Assembly: GCA_916610825.1 (NCBI GenBank)
Contig: OU744449.1
Location: 1,612,001 to 1,676,000, forward strand
Source: Haliclystus octoradiatus
Lineage: Eukaryota > Cnidaria > Staurozoa > Stauromedusae > Haliclystidae
Direction: 5' to 3'
Length of the DNA: 64,000 nucleotides
Shown: piece by piece, positions 23,478 through 43,257 of the stretch
How the letters are laid out: the number at the start of each line of letters is the position of its first letter
How positions within the stretch are numbered: position 1 is the first letter of the stretch
Position numbers and translations under genes: made by a program
Notes under the pieces: generated by a model
What the model was told of the DNA's origin: nothing
Databases searched by the model: none
The model's input: only the letters and a program-made list of their open reading frames with translations

Positions 23478-26284
23478 ATATTCTACAGATGACTTTCTTT
23501 TCTTTTGTCAATGTTTACTTCTTTTTTAATCCAATCGGAGCAGATAGCAGCTAGTAAGCATCTAAAACTGTAAGTCCAATAACACAAAATTTACACAACA
23601 ACACATACACACATTTTTTAATATAATTTTAAAGCAAGCCACAATATTCAAGTAATGATACGGATCTAGTTTACACAAGAAATTATAGCAATAGACTTGA
23701 GATAGAATCTATAGCGGGCATCGTAGCTACAATGGAATCTGATAACCGACTCAAATGTAATCTATAGATCTTGACCTACAGTCTGCAACAGAGTAAAAAG
23801 TAACAATATATAACCAAAAATATATGTATACAGTATATATATGTACAAGCATTTTTCTCACGGACACTTTATCATCACTATATTTATAATAGGTCAATCT
23901 ATAAATCGCTATTGTTGTAAATTGGTATAAGCCTTGGACCAGTGCAACACTCTATAACTAGGTCAATGGAGTTGCTGTATTGAAGGAACTCTTGTTAACA
24001 TAGGATTAGTAACACATTATATACCGTTGTGGTTTTTATCTGGAAGCTTTTGGCAGTCTACTTCTACTATAAATGTTATCATACGCTCTATATGCGCTGA
24101 GGGAGCGGCGCTGTAGTTGTGCGTTTGGTCACATAGTCATGCCTCCGTCCCAAACTTATCAGCAAAAAGATGGAGGTCGTCTGACTGAAATTTAATATTC
24201 CTGAAGTTCAAAGCTTCGGACAGAGATCAGGCTGTTTTTCATTAGATATATTACAAAATTATGTTACTTACCAACCTACATAGACTCACTGAGGTGTAAC
24301 CTCAATATTCAATAATCATTGTAAAACTCAATATCATTGGAATGCTGTACTTTTATTAAGCATGTCATTTGTCCAGTATAGAGGATATACAGTTAATTAA
24401 GTCGAATTTCAAGTAAGGCCTTCAGAATGCGCCAATCAATACAAATATAATTTTATTATTACCACCAGAGCACACGTATGATTTTTTATATGAGATTTCA
24501 AATTATCAGCAAAAGCGTTTTACATATGGTCATTTTCCGTAATAGGAGCAATTTGACCAGCTGGAGTTGTGATTAAAAATCGTTTTCTTTTTGGTAAAAT
24601 TTCTCTGTTGCACGTGACAGAGCGCACAAATTTTACGCTTTGTATGACGTCGACAATATCTTTATGAATTATTTTTAGACACACATTATATTAAATTTCT
24701 TCTTTCGACGTCACACTGACTGAAGAGACCCTTACCAGATTAATCATGAATTCATACAACCATTATTACAACAATGATATTTTCGTAGCTAAAGCAATGG
24801 AGCTCTACTTGCAGGCCCTTGATCTTTGAACTAGCTTATGGACCAAAGACCAGAGATTAAATATTGCGAGTAAATTTAAACTGACCAAAGAACAGCTAAT
24901 CCTTCAACATACGCACTTGACTGTCAGAGTTAATCTTCTTATATATGGTGTTAAAGAAAGCACCTTTACTTAGAAGTTATTAGCTCCATCAGCTGCTTGG
25001 AATGAGCTATATAGCTCCATGTACGAGAGTAGGGCTCAGTTAAAAGAGAGGAAGCCCTTGGGAAATCGAAATGCATTAAGAAATAGCTTAATCAGTGTTT
25101 TATTTGTTGTAGAGCTACATCAGAAAAGGAGGAAATCCGTGCAACTTTCTCATGTCTAAGCTTGTTTACCAATTGCAAGACCGAAGCGTTTCATGCAATC
25201 ATGTATATACTGTATGCTAGGATATAGTTGACGTTTGATTTTTTACCTACAGTCCCAGAAAAATCTCATGGCTAGTATACACTACAGGCTTGTGGAATGA
25301 ATTTATCGACAATGGACATTCAGGGTGTCATCGACGCTAGATCAAAGGCTCGTGTATAGGTATAACTGATAACACGAGTACGAAATAGGTTTGAATGTCT
25401 TATAAGCCCACTATAAGAACTTGCAAGAGCTGAAATGGAAGTTCATAGTTGGAGCCAATTTAAACGGCAAAAATGTTCACGGGATATATATATATAATTT
25501 GATATATAATAAAAGGAGTCAAAGACTACACATTCATAATTGTTACAACGAGTAACAATTATGAATGTGTAGTCTTTGACTCCTTTTATTATATTTAGCT
25601 CTGTCAAATGATATCGAGCACTATTTTTTGCTATTAGATAATATCTAATATAGTTTGATATATATTTTTTCCATCGGACTCCACGACAGGTTGGATCCAC
25701 TCCATATTACTGGTGCAATCTCCGAATGAGAGGCCCATAAATTTAGATGAAATTTTCTAATGCTGAACCAATTTTTTTGTTCTATTCATATCGAGGGTAG
25801 GCTGCCTATGAGAGGCTCTAATGACATTTGATAGAAATCAACAATATAGCGTATATGCAAAATGTTCTACAAATTCTGATAGGCTCAGCTGGAAAAATAA
25901 CATGGCCGATAAAAACTTGAAGAATTTGGAACAAAAATGAGCAAAATTGATTGTATCACATTTTAACAATTGTCAGCAGTTGATATTGCAAGTAAAATGT
26001 TTCAAAACTTCTTTATAAAAGAGATATCACGAGCGCGGGGAAAGGCATAGTCGGCTTCCTATACTTTATGCTCCCAATTCAACAATGAAAAAATATGATT
26101 AATTACATCATGGATAAGAAAGATTTCATTGCTTTTACAATCATATGTATTACACATAAATATATACGACATAAGATAATATTGAATGTATACCAATAGA
26201 GAAAAACTATAAATACAAAATTATTATAGAAAAATCTCAGACATTTGATGTATTAAAGTCAATCAATGACTTTTATTGAGTTAA
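23478..26284. other. Intergenic region, no gene recognised
   Basis: An AT-rich spacer between the TSP1 gene's stop and the 181-codon ORF. Apart from the perfect hairpin at 25504-25594 I found no coding exon, no tRNA and no strong repeat. Confidence 0.45.
25504..25594. repeat. Perfect 43-bp-arm hairpin
   Basis: The arms 25504-25546 and 25552-25594 are exact reverse complements separated by 5 bases (AACGA). The arm contains AAAAGGAGTCAAAGACTACA. Sequence to the right (GCTCTGTCAAATGATATCGA then TAGATAATATCTA) resembles, in inverted order, 36092-36160. This suggests a fragment of a dispersed foldback element. Confidence 0.85.
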
Positions 26285-27189
26285 TTATAGAGGGATAATA
26301 CCAGGCGCTTTAGGCACAGGTTTGTTGTGATTGGATGGGCAACAGATGGCTGCTGAAAAACGTGGACGGAAAAGAAAGAAATCCGGTGGATGGCATAAAC
26401 AGTGGCATACCCTGGATGATAAAATAGTTTTGGGATGACAACCCTTGTAACAATGACAACGTGACACGTGATGAGAATGTGGACATGTCACATGACTACT
26501 TTCTTTTGTGTATTTCAGATAACATTGTGCATAAGATGAGTGAATTACTTCTCCGCTATGACACGTGTAACCTGTTCCACACGCAAGACGATGGTGGCAG
26601 CTATAGTGGAATAAAAGCATAAAAATCATTATAAAAAAATTCCAATGTGGGAGGAATGACCCTCAACCGGTAAAACCCTGCAAATAGTAGCAGTTTAACC
26701 ACTGATCTATATAAATGACTGGATAAAGCGTTCCAGTAGACACAAATGAAGCTTCCATGGTGCCGTTTCAGTACGCAAAAAAATGTTCGATTAGGCCGAA
26801 ATTTTCGATTTGCTGTTGAAGTTTTTTTTTCGCTAACCGCTGATTTTTTCTCTCAACTTGACAATATTGATAAAAACTTATTAAAAGCTAAACACAAATT
26901 AAACTAACTTAAAACTTATGTTAAATTGAAAATTTCGTACATACTATCTGGTTTGTTGATAGTGAGTGCCCATAATAGATATGGCATTTGTTCTTTGTAT
27001 ACATATACCGATGGAGATGCTTCGACGGGCTATGGGGGAGTAGTATCTTTTCATAATGTTTTGTATCGTGAATTGTGTTATTTACAAGTTTCTTTGTCAG
27101 CTATGTCTGGCCGTGATTTGTGGCGTTCTTTGTGTAGCAAATATATAAGGCGTAAGAGGGACGGCACATTCCTATAATGTGACTGTCTA

Positions 27190-27269
<80 letters not shown>

Positions 27270-30200
27270 TACTACTACTACTACTACTACTACTACTATA
27301 CATATATTTAGTCTTTTGTAGTAGAAAAATTCTTGCTCTATTATCATTGAAAATCATTTCAGTAAACGTCCTAATTTGTCTTCAAACTTTCTTGTTGATG
27401 CACCCATTACTCCAATTGTTTCTATTGTTAGAGGTTGAATAATATGCGTGTCTGCCAAACTTTCGTATTCTTTTTAATTTTCTAGTTTGCTGATTGGAGG
27501 AAATCTGCCATGCCTGCGAGCTATGCCTGCGTGTTGCTGGTTAAAGTACGTTATAGTATTTAAAACGACAGTGCGACTGGACGACCGAACGTACGTTTTA
27601 TGGTCGGATGCCCTCTTCTTGACACCAGCCAACAGTGCTTCTGCCAGGCATTGATCGAAGCCAAGACTCCACAGGTAAAATTTCAACGCCCTACTACCCA
27701 CTACACTATAGGCTGCACTTGTAGTTGAGCATGCGCATTAAATACATACCTTGAACCATAAGTCAAGAGTGGACATACGCATTGTCCTGTTATATGATGA
27801 CATGATCGATGTGGACATGTTTCACAAAGTTGTTGACATTTTTTACCAAACAAACCAAGTGGACATTTTGTAGAACACGTGCGACCCTGAATACACAAGA
27901 AATATGATAGTTTATTAATAATATGGCACTCAATTTTTCATTTTTATTTACCCAGGAGTGACCAGGTTCAGCAACGATACAGCCTTTAATATCGGGGTCG
28001 TGGATATCAAAGGTTTTTGGTTCAGTTACACATTTGACTTTGAGATATACAGGGAAATTAATCGGATGTAATCGGATTTCCATACTTTTGGTATACGGGG
28101 ACGATCAAATATTAAAGTAGCGTCAAAATTCTGAAAAAAATTAAGGGTATTCTTGAGCATGAACATTTTTAGATGAATACTTTTTGGCTTTTGGCAAATT
28201 TTGAAATTATGTTCTCAATTCCTTTTTTTTACTCAAACATTTCTCTCTCTCATTTTTAATGGTAATATGTCTTTTTTCAAATATCTTTGGGGTATCTTTT
28301 TTTCCTTTTTTTTTTGGATTAATCATTTCCCCACAAACCGGGTAGGCTTGCAGCTTATTTTCACCGGGGTGATTGGTTAATTTGTTAGTGTTTTGAAGCT
28401 GGTGTGCGTTTAATAGCCGCATACCCTTCATGACGCCACCTATATAGTGGTCCCGGCGAACAGGGATTGAACCCCCAGACCCTGCGGCCCGTGGTCCAAC
28501 GCCCTAGCCACTACACCATGGTCATGATCTGAAACTTTTTTATGGTGATTTGTCTAAAGTTTTATTTGAATGACAAACTAACTGAAGCGCAATATGGATG
28601 TCACCCTACCGGGAAGATGTAGCTTTTATTCTAAGGGATCCATCATATTTAACATTCAGATGGAAATAGCCTTTACTTAGAAATATTGACTAAATTATAG
28701 CATGAACTGACTCACAAAATCTAAGAGTGATCTTACACATGTGCTTACGAATTATGTTGCACAAGAAGAATCTAAACTTTTGACACTGAAATTTCGGCTT
28801 GGGAATTAACACTTTTCTCATTTATCTTATGTACAATATCATGTTATACAGCGAGCGGAAACATATATGATAGCAACACCAAAGTTACCGCTTGACCCGG
28901 AGGAGGGGTACCTTCCATACTTTCGGTATACGGGGATGTTCAAATATTAAGGGGTACCTTTTTCAAAATCCACAAAAAATTTTAAGGGCATGCTTTGTTA
29001 TGAAAACTTTTTGAGGATCCTTTTTGACAAATCGCAATTTTTCATTATGCAAAACAAATTTTGCCTATGAAATTATTATTTGTTTCATTGTTTTTGGTTG
29101 AATCTGCCATTCATGAAAATGTATTTGGGGTATCTTTTTCATTATGCGAAACATATTTATAGTCATTCTGCCAAAGTTCCATTTGAACAACCCCGTCGAA
29201 GCGCAATGGAAGTTACCCCCAGGGCCGCTTGGGCACTCCCGTGCACATTACAGTCTTAATTAACTCATATCACTGCAAGCGTCTACTAGCGTACACATTG
29301 GAGAATCAGAAATGAAGTAACTACTCACCAGATAGCCTGTTTTACAATGACATGCTCCATTGTCACCGCAGATTCCATGTACACATCTAAAATATAAACA
29401 TGACAGTACTATATGGTCTGACAGGCTGTAATAAGTGCAACACTCTTGAAATAATACGGTGCATAATATATATACATTAACTCACTATAGAGGCTCTAAA
29501 GTGCTAGGCCGACTATATAAAATGCCACGCACTATTCAGTATGTCAATAAATTCAACAATCATAGTATCTATAACGGCAAGCTATACAGTGGCACACCCA
29601 TGCATTATAGTTGTCCATAGCTGAGACTATCAACTGCCACATCCTTTGTATCTACTGTACAGTGATGTGAACATTAATTTACTCTATATCAGATACGTAC
29701 TTGCTTGGTTTATGACATTTTCTTGTTTCTGATAGCGTCCCAGGACATGGTCTACCTTTGCATTCATGTTGTCTTACTACCGTTCCATATCTTCTTTCAG
29801 TTCCATCGCATTGACAATCCGTCCATTCACTCCAACGGACTTCACAGTGAACAGGACAACACACACGATTACATGATCTACTCTCGTCCAATTTAAACAG
29901 GCATGTACCATTACATTGTTCTGTGAGAATCTTTCCTCTATGTCTTGATTGCGTCCCGTTCGAGCCACATGTATTCGAGCATTTATCCCATTCACCCCAG
30001 AAACCAACGGAACAATCTTGACGGCAGCAAGGTACGTCACACTTGGCAGTATCAAGTAATTTTGAGTTACACTCACCTCCACATTCTTCATCTTTAGTAA
30101 CGACACGACTTCTACGTTTAATGCTTTCACCGCAAGAGGTAGAACAACTAGTATAGTTAGACCATGCAGATACTTTACAATCTTGTGGGCAACAAATACG

Positions 30201-30944
30201 ATTACATTCACCAACTTCTGTTAGAGGGAAGCAACTTCCGTTACATGAAGCTTGTTGAACGATTTCCCTCGTACGTGATCTGGTACCATTCTGTCCACAT
30301 GAAGCACTACATGACTCCCAGTTCTCCCATTCAGTAACAAAGCAGTCTTGGGGACAACATTTACGATTACATGACCGTGTTTCTTCAGTTGGGGGGCAGG
30401 TTCCCTTGCAAGATGCTGGTATTAAAACATCTCTTGTACGCAATTGTTCACCATGTGAGCCACACGAAGAGGAACATGATGTGTAATTACCCCATTCAGC
30501 AACTTGACAATCCACGGCACAGCAGTGACGATTGCATGGTCGTTTTTCAGATAAAACATTAGTACAAGTACCACCACAAGTTTGTTTTATAGATACAGAT
30601 CTTGAACGTGATTGATGACCATCTTCACCACAACTTGCTGTACATTTATCCCATACTTTCCATTCACTGTATTCACAATCTTTCGCACAGCATTCTGTAT
30701 TACAGTGTCTTGTAGTTAAACGATGTGGACAGGAATCTCCACCGCAATGTGGATGTCTAGTAATAGATCGACGGCCTTCTTCTATACCTCCACCACAAGT
30801 GACCGAACATTCACTCCATTCCCAAGATGAAACACGACAATCTATCGGATGACATGTTCTTCTTCTTCTAGAAAGCCAACTATCTCCATCACTAGCAAAT
30901 AATCCAACTATTAAGGTCACCAGAGTGACTTTCCACCACCTCAT
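26285..30944 (-). CDS. Secreted protein: signal peptide, 7 TSP1, EGF-like, RELM-like C-terminus
   Basis: Four exons join in phase (29701-30944, 29329-29386, 27750-27886, 26285-26600), giving 1755 nt and 584 residues. Residues 1-22 are a signal peptide, followed by a basic SRRRR. Thrombospondin type 1 repeats span about 36-86, 90-142, 146-197, 201-252, 256-307, 311-363 and 367-410. Six have the C-S/T-x-T/S-C-G core and a W-x-x-W/Y start, with linkers of the form CCxxDC. The seventh (CQCDG) is a variant. EGF-like modules follow: [14 protein letters not shown] is completed across the intron by KTGYLGRTC, then [18 protein letters not shown] continues in the style of MEGF/laminin EGF. The last exon has ten cysteines at 506, 519, 528, 530, 534, 545, 547, 549, 566 and 567, which is the resistin/RELM spacing. 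The TSP1+EGF layout recalls the ascidian Ci-meta1. The product is presumably extracellular matrix or signalling; its function is unknown. Confidence 0.88.
26926..27177 (+). pseudogene. Possible RNase H-like retroelement fragment
   Basis: An open frame of 83 codons in the last intron of the TSP1 gene, on the opposite strand. It contains [16 protein letters not shown], reminiscent of the TDAS-x-x-GxGGV segment of retroelement RNase H domains (DIRS/Ty3 type). No flanking reverse transcriptase or LTR was seen. It is a short, truncated relic at best, and the match could be chance. Confidence 0.3.
27191..27297. repeat. (CTA)n microsatellite
   Basis: About 35 ACT/CTA trinucleotides with one interruption (CTATA near 27269), in the last intron of the TSP1 gene. 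Confidence 0.97.
27952..28083 (-). other. Possible cassette or alternative first exon of the TSP1 gene
   Basis: This open stretch lies in the intron between the two EGF-encoding exons. It reads [15 protein letters not shown] near its start and [11 protein letters not shown] before a TGG|GTAAAT donor that is in phase with the next exon. No acceptor is in phase with the upstream exon, and skipping it gives a better EGF (GYL joined to GRTC). It is therefore either an alternative ATG-starting exon or chance coding-like sequence. Its 5' edge abuts a dispersed repeat that starts at 28081. Confidence 0.3.
28081..28230. repeat. Dispersed repeat, copy 1 (CATACTTTYGGTATACGGGG)
   Basis: This begins CATACTTTTGGTATACGGGG and continues CAAATATTAA...AAAAATT(T)TAAGGG. 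A second copy begins at about 28917 in the same intron and extends to about 29240. The family is unknown. Confidence 0.6.
28315..28515 (-). mobile_element. tRNA-derived SINE
   Basis: On the minus strand the head reads ATGGTGTAGTGGCTAGGGCG (A-box-like) and, about 30 bases later, GGGGTTCAATCCCTG (B box). A body follows with GGTGTGCGTTTAATAGCC-type sequence seen again near 31421-31540 and 40416-40500. The tRNA fold is incomplete and it lies inside an intron, so I call it a SINE and not a tRNA gene. Confidence 0.65.
28903..29240. repeat. Dispersed repeat, copy 2
   Basis: CATACTTTCGGTATACGGGG plus downstream AAATATTAAGGGGTACC and TTTTAAGGGCATGC correspond to the copy at 28081-28230. It ends near GCAATGGAAGTTACCCCC. 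It lies in the intron before exon 2 of the TSP1 gene's EGF region. Confidence 0.55.
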
Positions 30945-31944
30945 TTTTTTGTGTTTTTAAATCATCGGCTCAGTAACAGGAACAAATTCGTCCTGCATCA
31001 AATCTCATATAACAATACAATTTGTAGACAATAGATGTGTTTATTATGTCATAATAGAAATGGTTTTCCCCGACAATTAACGATAACTATACGATTGTTT
31101 AATAACACCTTCAGAATAACAATCATCTCAAATTTGATAATAATATGTGATCTATCTGCTATGACTAGACTGCAAAGTCGATCGACCAATTCGAACAGAT
31201 ATAATATTAAAGGCCAAATAGGTATAAGTTACATTGGCTACATGGTGTATGTCTCATATAGGGATGATGTTGTCTATGAGATTACAAGAGCATAGAGCAT
31301 TTAAAGGAGTTCATGATAGTAGATATTAAAATCCGAATATATTAATATTAGGATTCGATCCGAACTACATTAACTTGAATCAGGATAGAGATTTAATTAA
31401 ATATTTTCTTCAGATTTCTTCTTTATCACAAACTGGGTATGCTTACAGCTTTTTTACTAGGTGGCTGGTTGATTAATTGATTAGTTTAAAAGAGTTGGTT
31501 TGCATTTTATGGCCGAATATCCTTCCCATTCCAAACGTAAAACATAATGCTCCTGTCAGGGGGAATATTTTAGCAAAAGGCCACCAGAAAGAAGCATCTC
31601 CCTCAAAAGCATAGGTGGACCCCAAGACGAACAAACGATTCAGGGAAGTTGATTGGATGGGTCAAAAATAAATGACTCAAATGATTCGATTAGTTGATGT
31701 ATCTTCCAAATAATCCTTTGATAACAACAAAGTTTATTTGAATGTTCAAAAGTATAAATTGAGTGTCCAATTAGTAAAGCATGCTACTGTATAATTAAAT
31801 TGTAAATAAATTATGGATAAATGAAGGAATTTAATTAAGTAAATAACACAATATTTACTGTATTTCACAATTATATGTACTGATAATTATGTAGATGGAT
31901 ATAAAGTCTGGTTTCTATTTTGAATGACGAAATGTCTATGGAAT
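30945..31944. other. Intergenic region between the TSP1 gene and the sorting nexin
   Basis: A spacer of one kilobase between two co-directional genes. It should hold the sorting nexin 3' UTR and the TSP1 gene promoter. A SINE-body remnant (ACAAACTGGGTATGCTTACA, GGTGGCTGGTTGATTAATTG) lies at about 31421-31540. Nothing else was recognised. Confidence 0.5.
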
Positions 31945-38961
<7,017 letters not shown>

Positions 38962-39893
38962 TTTGACAGCTTGTAACACTGGTTTGGTAACATAAATAGG
39001 CGACAAATGCCATATTATTGGGAAATAATGTTATTGCAAGTCGGCCATTTTGACACTTCGAAAAAATATTTTTAACAATTCGTCACCAGGTTTCTTTGAT
39101 AAGCTATTTTAGGGGTGAGGCATGGGTGTGGTGGGGCTAAATAGGAATTATTACCTCTCAAATAAACACCTTTCAGGAAGTGTTAATCTCTGTGACACCA
39201 ATACTATGCAAGTAACAAAAACATACGATATCCTTCACAATAGCACTGAGATCACTCTATCTCTCATTTTTGAGCATCAGCGTTTGACCACATTAAGGAT
39301 TAACAATTCTCTGTAGTGACAAAATTCCATTAGCTTCTGTCTGCAATTTTTGAATCTAATGTTTTTCATATACTATTGAAGTGGCTGCTATTGACAGGTG
39401 ACTGCTATAGCAGTTTCAATCCAATAAGTTTAGTAAGTAAAAATTCAAATTAATTGTTCTCAATATAGTTAAAATTCATATATAATTTGAATATTTTTAT
39501 TTTTTTATCTATCTAATAACGAAATTGACTATGAACACTACTTTACCTATTTGAAGATAGAACGAGCATTTATGTTCACATTTACAAAATTTTCAGAAGA
39601 AAATCAAATAATAATAATTATCTATTAATTCTTTATTATTTGAAGATAGAATTAATTATATATCCATCATACATTCTTAATATCATCATATCATTTATAT
39701 TATATAATTTTCAAGCAGCAAATAACATTCATTTGATGAATGCTATTAAAAACTAAACACGATTTACAAGACAAAACAATATTTTACATTATGACAATGT
39801 GTTTCCCTCCCTCCTATAGAATTATAATTTACTACAAGAATTAATAACCAAATAATGTATTCAATAGTGAATAATTAACTTATTTTGTATATC
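38962..39893. other. Intergenic region between MIOS and the sorting nexin
   Basis: A 0.93-kb spacer between co-directional genes. It should include the MIOS 3' UTR and the sorting nexin promoter. A worn MITE-like stretch (GCTATTGACAGGTGACTGCT) lies near 39385-39415. No other structure was recognised. Confidence 0.45.
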
Positions 39894-42800
39894 CTATATC
39901 GATTCAAGTGTTAGTTCAGCTATACCATGTGGTAATAGGTTTTTTCCTTCTACGCCAAGTCTTGATACACCATCTTGTAAATCACAACGACAGATACAAC
40001 CTGTTACAGGACACTGAGATTGATTCCTGAGAAGAAAGATAAATTATTTTACAAGCGGAACAAACTGAGCAATAGCATGCAGTAGTTCATCTGTTTAGAG
40101 TATATAAACTTCTGGATCATTAGCCACATGGTATAGAATAGAATTTTACTTGAGCCACACGATGCAAAGATATATACACGCTAAAGACATTGATTAATCA
40201 TTGATTAATCATAAGCATTACATGGATTCCTATAGGATCTCTACAGGCAGTGTGGACATTTTCCTATAGAATCGTATACTGCAGAAGTTCTATATATTTC
40301 CTATACAGCTTTTATAGCGATCTTATAAGATGTCATCCAATGGTATAGAATTCGATAGAAATCCTATAAAACTTGAATTGTCATGCAAATCAACAGTTGT
40401 TGCATATTTGTTCTCATTTTATGTTGGATTTATCATCTTACCACAAACAAGGTAAATTGGTATCATTTTCCCCAGGGTGTTGGTTACTTTACCCCTGGGA
40501 AAGCGATGGCAACATTTGTTCAAATTTTATTTGTTCAAGTGTTGGGATTGTGTATGTTAGTCGTTGCATTGTGTTTGATAGCCAACAATTTTTTTTTACA
40601 TTTTTACAGTCAATGAATGACCGAAAGTCACTTCGTAAGCACAAGTTCTTGTTTATTTTGGGACATGAACAGATTTACAGAGAAATGCAGACATGTGGAA
40701 CAAAACTCCGTAAGCACCGACAAGGAATCTTAACCTGACCTCCCGCACAGAGTGCAGACACTCTGCCATTGAGCTACCAGTGCATCAGTGTACCAGTTAT
40801 ATAACGTCGTCGTCATCCTTTTGAAATGTATTGAACCCTTTAGATGCTTGGCTTTTCTAAGGCTTGGCTTTCTAAGAATCTTAACCTGACACCCTTCCTT
40901 CCAACCGATAGTGCTTTTGCCAGGGATTGAATGCAATACCTGATGGGCAAGGTCTAATACCCTAACAACTACAATAACGTGTACATTTTGTGCATTGGTT
41001 TGGGCTTCTGGATCTTAACTGATAGGGTATTGGTTTGATCTATATAAGACTGGTTGTTGGTGTTAGGAAGGAAATACATTTTAATTTCTGTTAATTTTCT
41101 AGATGGAGTCATACGACTAATGTCCACCAGCTCAAAGTTATGGCTAAACTTCCCAAATGTCTATGAACTGTGTATAAACCTGGAAAGAAACGTTCATGAA
41201 CTATGCTTGAATTATTCATGAACTCACAAGAGCCTTTCACAGTGGAGTTACTGCACAGGATAAATGACGATGATCATGCCAATGATGATATTATAAATTC
41301 ACAAGGATTTCAATAGCCCAATTTAAGCTCAGATGCCTTGACTATCCCTTTAAAAACAGTTTATGAACTATTTACAACATATTCATGAACGGGTCATGAA
41401 AGTTTGTAAAGTTCATGGACAGCTCAGAACTCAACTAATAGCATAAGAGCAAGTCTAAAGCAATACCGCAGCTGCTGCAAATATATAATTTACACATGCA
41501 TTTTGATTTCAAATAAATTTATTTTCGACTTACTCAAACCAGCTCATCATGTGAATAGCATGGCCTCCATGACGACATGATTGACACCATGTAAACCAAT
41601 TGTCAAACGGATTACATTGCGTCTTTGGATCATTAGCAGTCGGTGACGATGCTGAAGCAGACAAATATAATTGTATTCACCTCGGACAAATATTCAATTG
41701 TGATCTATTATAGTACTGTATATGGAATACCTTTAAAGTACAACTTCATAAACAGTACACAAACTTTTGAATATTTTTCATGAACCCCAAAAAAACATTT
41801 AAAAAACACAACATTTCCTGAACTATTATCAAACAATTTTACAGAAAGTTCATGAAAATTTTATGAACAATTAATTGAAAATTTATGGGCATGAAACGGC
41901 ACCTTTCTCAAAAACAGTTGGACGTGGTCATTGATATCAAAAGAAATCGAGATTTTTACAGGTTTATTTTATAATGCGATCTGTGGCATTTCTTTGTGTA
42001 GCAATACGTTATACAAATTGAAGGCTGAAAATTCCACACTAGTTCATCTCCAATGTCAGTACTGTCCTACTACTGCTCTTCATCAGTACTTATTAAGATA
42101 AAAGACCGAGAGTAAAAATTTAGAGTATAATAAGGTAATACAAGTCTAGTGCAAAGTCTGAAAAACAGCTCTGCTAGGTCAGTTATGCAGACTTAACGCT
42201 TTCCTTAAGTCTTAACAAAGGTGTTACAGGCTACACATTCCTATAATGTTATGATCTATACTTATGTACAACATAGCTACTCATTGTTTTACTATTGTAG
42301 GCAACCTACTTGTTCGTTGGATCTTTAACGAAGATGTTGCCATATTAATCATACAAATAGCACATCGCGGAAGAGGTTTTCTACAATTGGGACACGCCAT
42401 AGTCTAAAAATAAAATATCAATATTAATTAATATGTAACCAATCAAACAAGCAAAATTAGTTCATTATTTAATTCATAGCAGTTATACCCCTGAGAAATC
42501 AGTTCAGCAATTCATGAACGTTAATTGGCTCCAATTTTTCTGAACTGTTCATGAATTGTTCATGAACAATTCATGAACCCTAACAGACAGTTCATGAAAA
42601 TTTGGGGCTATTTAACGTTCATGAACTGTTCATGAACTGTTCTTGAACTGTTCATGAACCCTCACAGACAGTTCATGAACAGTTCATGAAATTTGGGGCC
42701 ATGTAACGTTCATGAACTGTTCATGAACTGTTCATGAACTGTTTTCGCAGGGGTAAGTCTGTTTTATGTGTTGATTTGTGAATTTCAAATGGTCACAGAA

Positions 42801-43224
42801 ATGTCTTGCTCAAGCATAATGGATAAATACAACCAGAAAAAGGGGAAATCTGCCAATAGACTGAACAAATTTATATCTATCTCCTGTCCATACACGCTAA
42901 CGCTTGAACAATCATACCTTAGGTTTGCTAGATGGTGCACCAGGAATTCTACTTGATCGAAAACCACCTAATATCAAAAATAAACAGAAAAATAACAATG
43001 GAATTACAAAACATAATAATTTATTCAGATCCGTAATCATATTTCATAGAACAGATAAATTATCATGCAAATAGATTCAAAATGGCATTATAAAAATAAG
43101 TCCTTATTCTGTAATCTAATTGCAACGTTTGAAAAAACGTTCATGGGTTTATGAACGTAAAATGGCAAGAAAATCAGTCCTTTGAAAAAAAGCTTGTATA
43201 ACTTAAAGGTTCTGAATAAATGAC

Positions 43225-43257
<33 letters not shown>

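Noticed and set aside
27474-27701. 75-codon minus-strand frame ([18 protein letters not shown])
   Set aside because: It might be a retroelement tail relic, but I could not tie it to a family. It has no splice fit to the TSP1 gene.
28207-28431. 74-codon Lys-rich minus-strand frame
   Set aside because: It is translated from a SINE body and low-complexity T-rich sequence.
40373-40738. 121-codon plus-strand frame
   Set aside because: It overlaps SINE bodies, lies antisense in a MIOS intron and shows no protein-like conservation that I can see.
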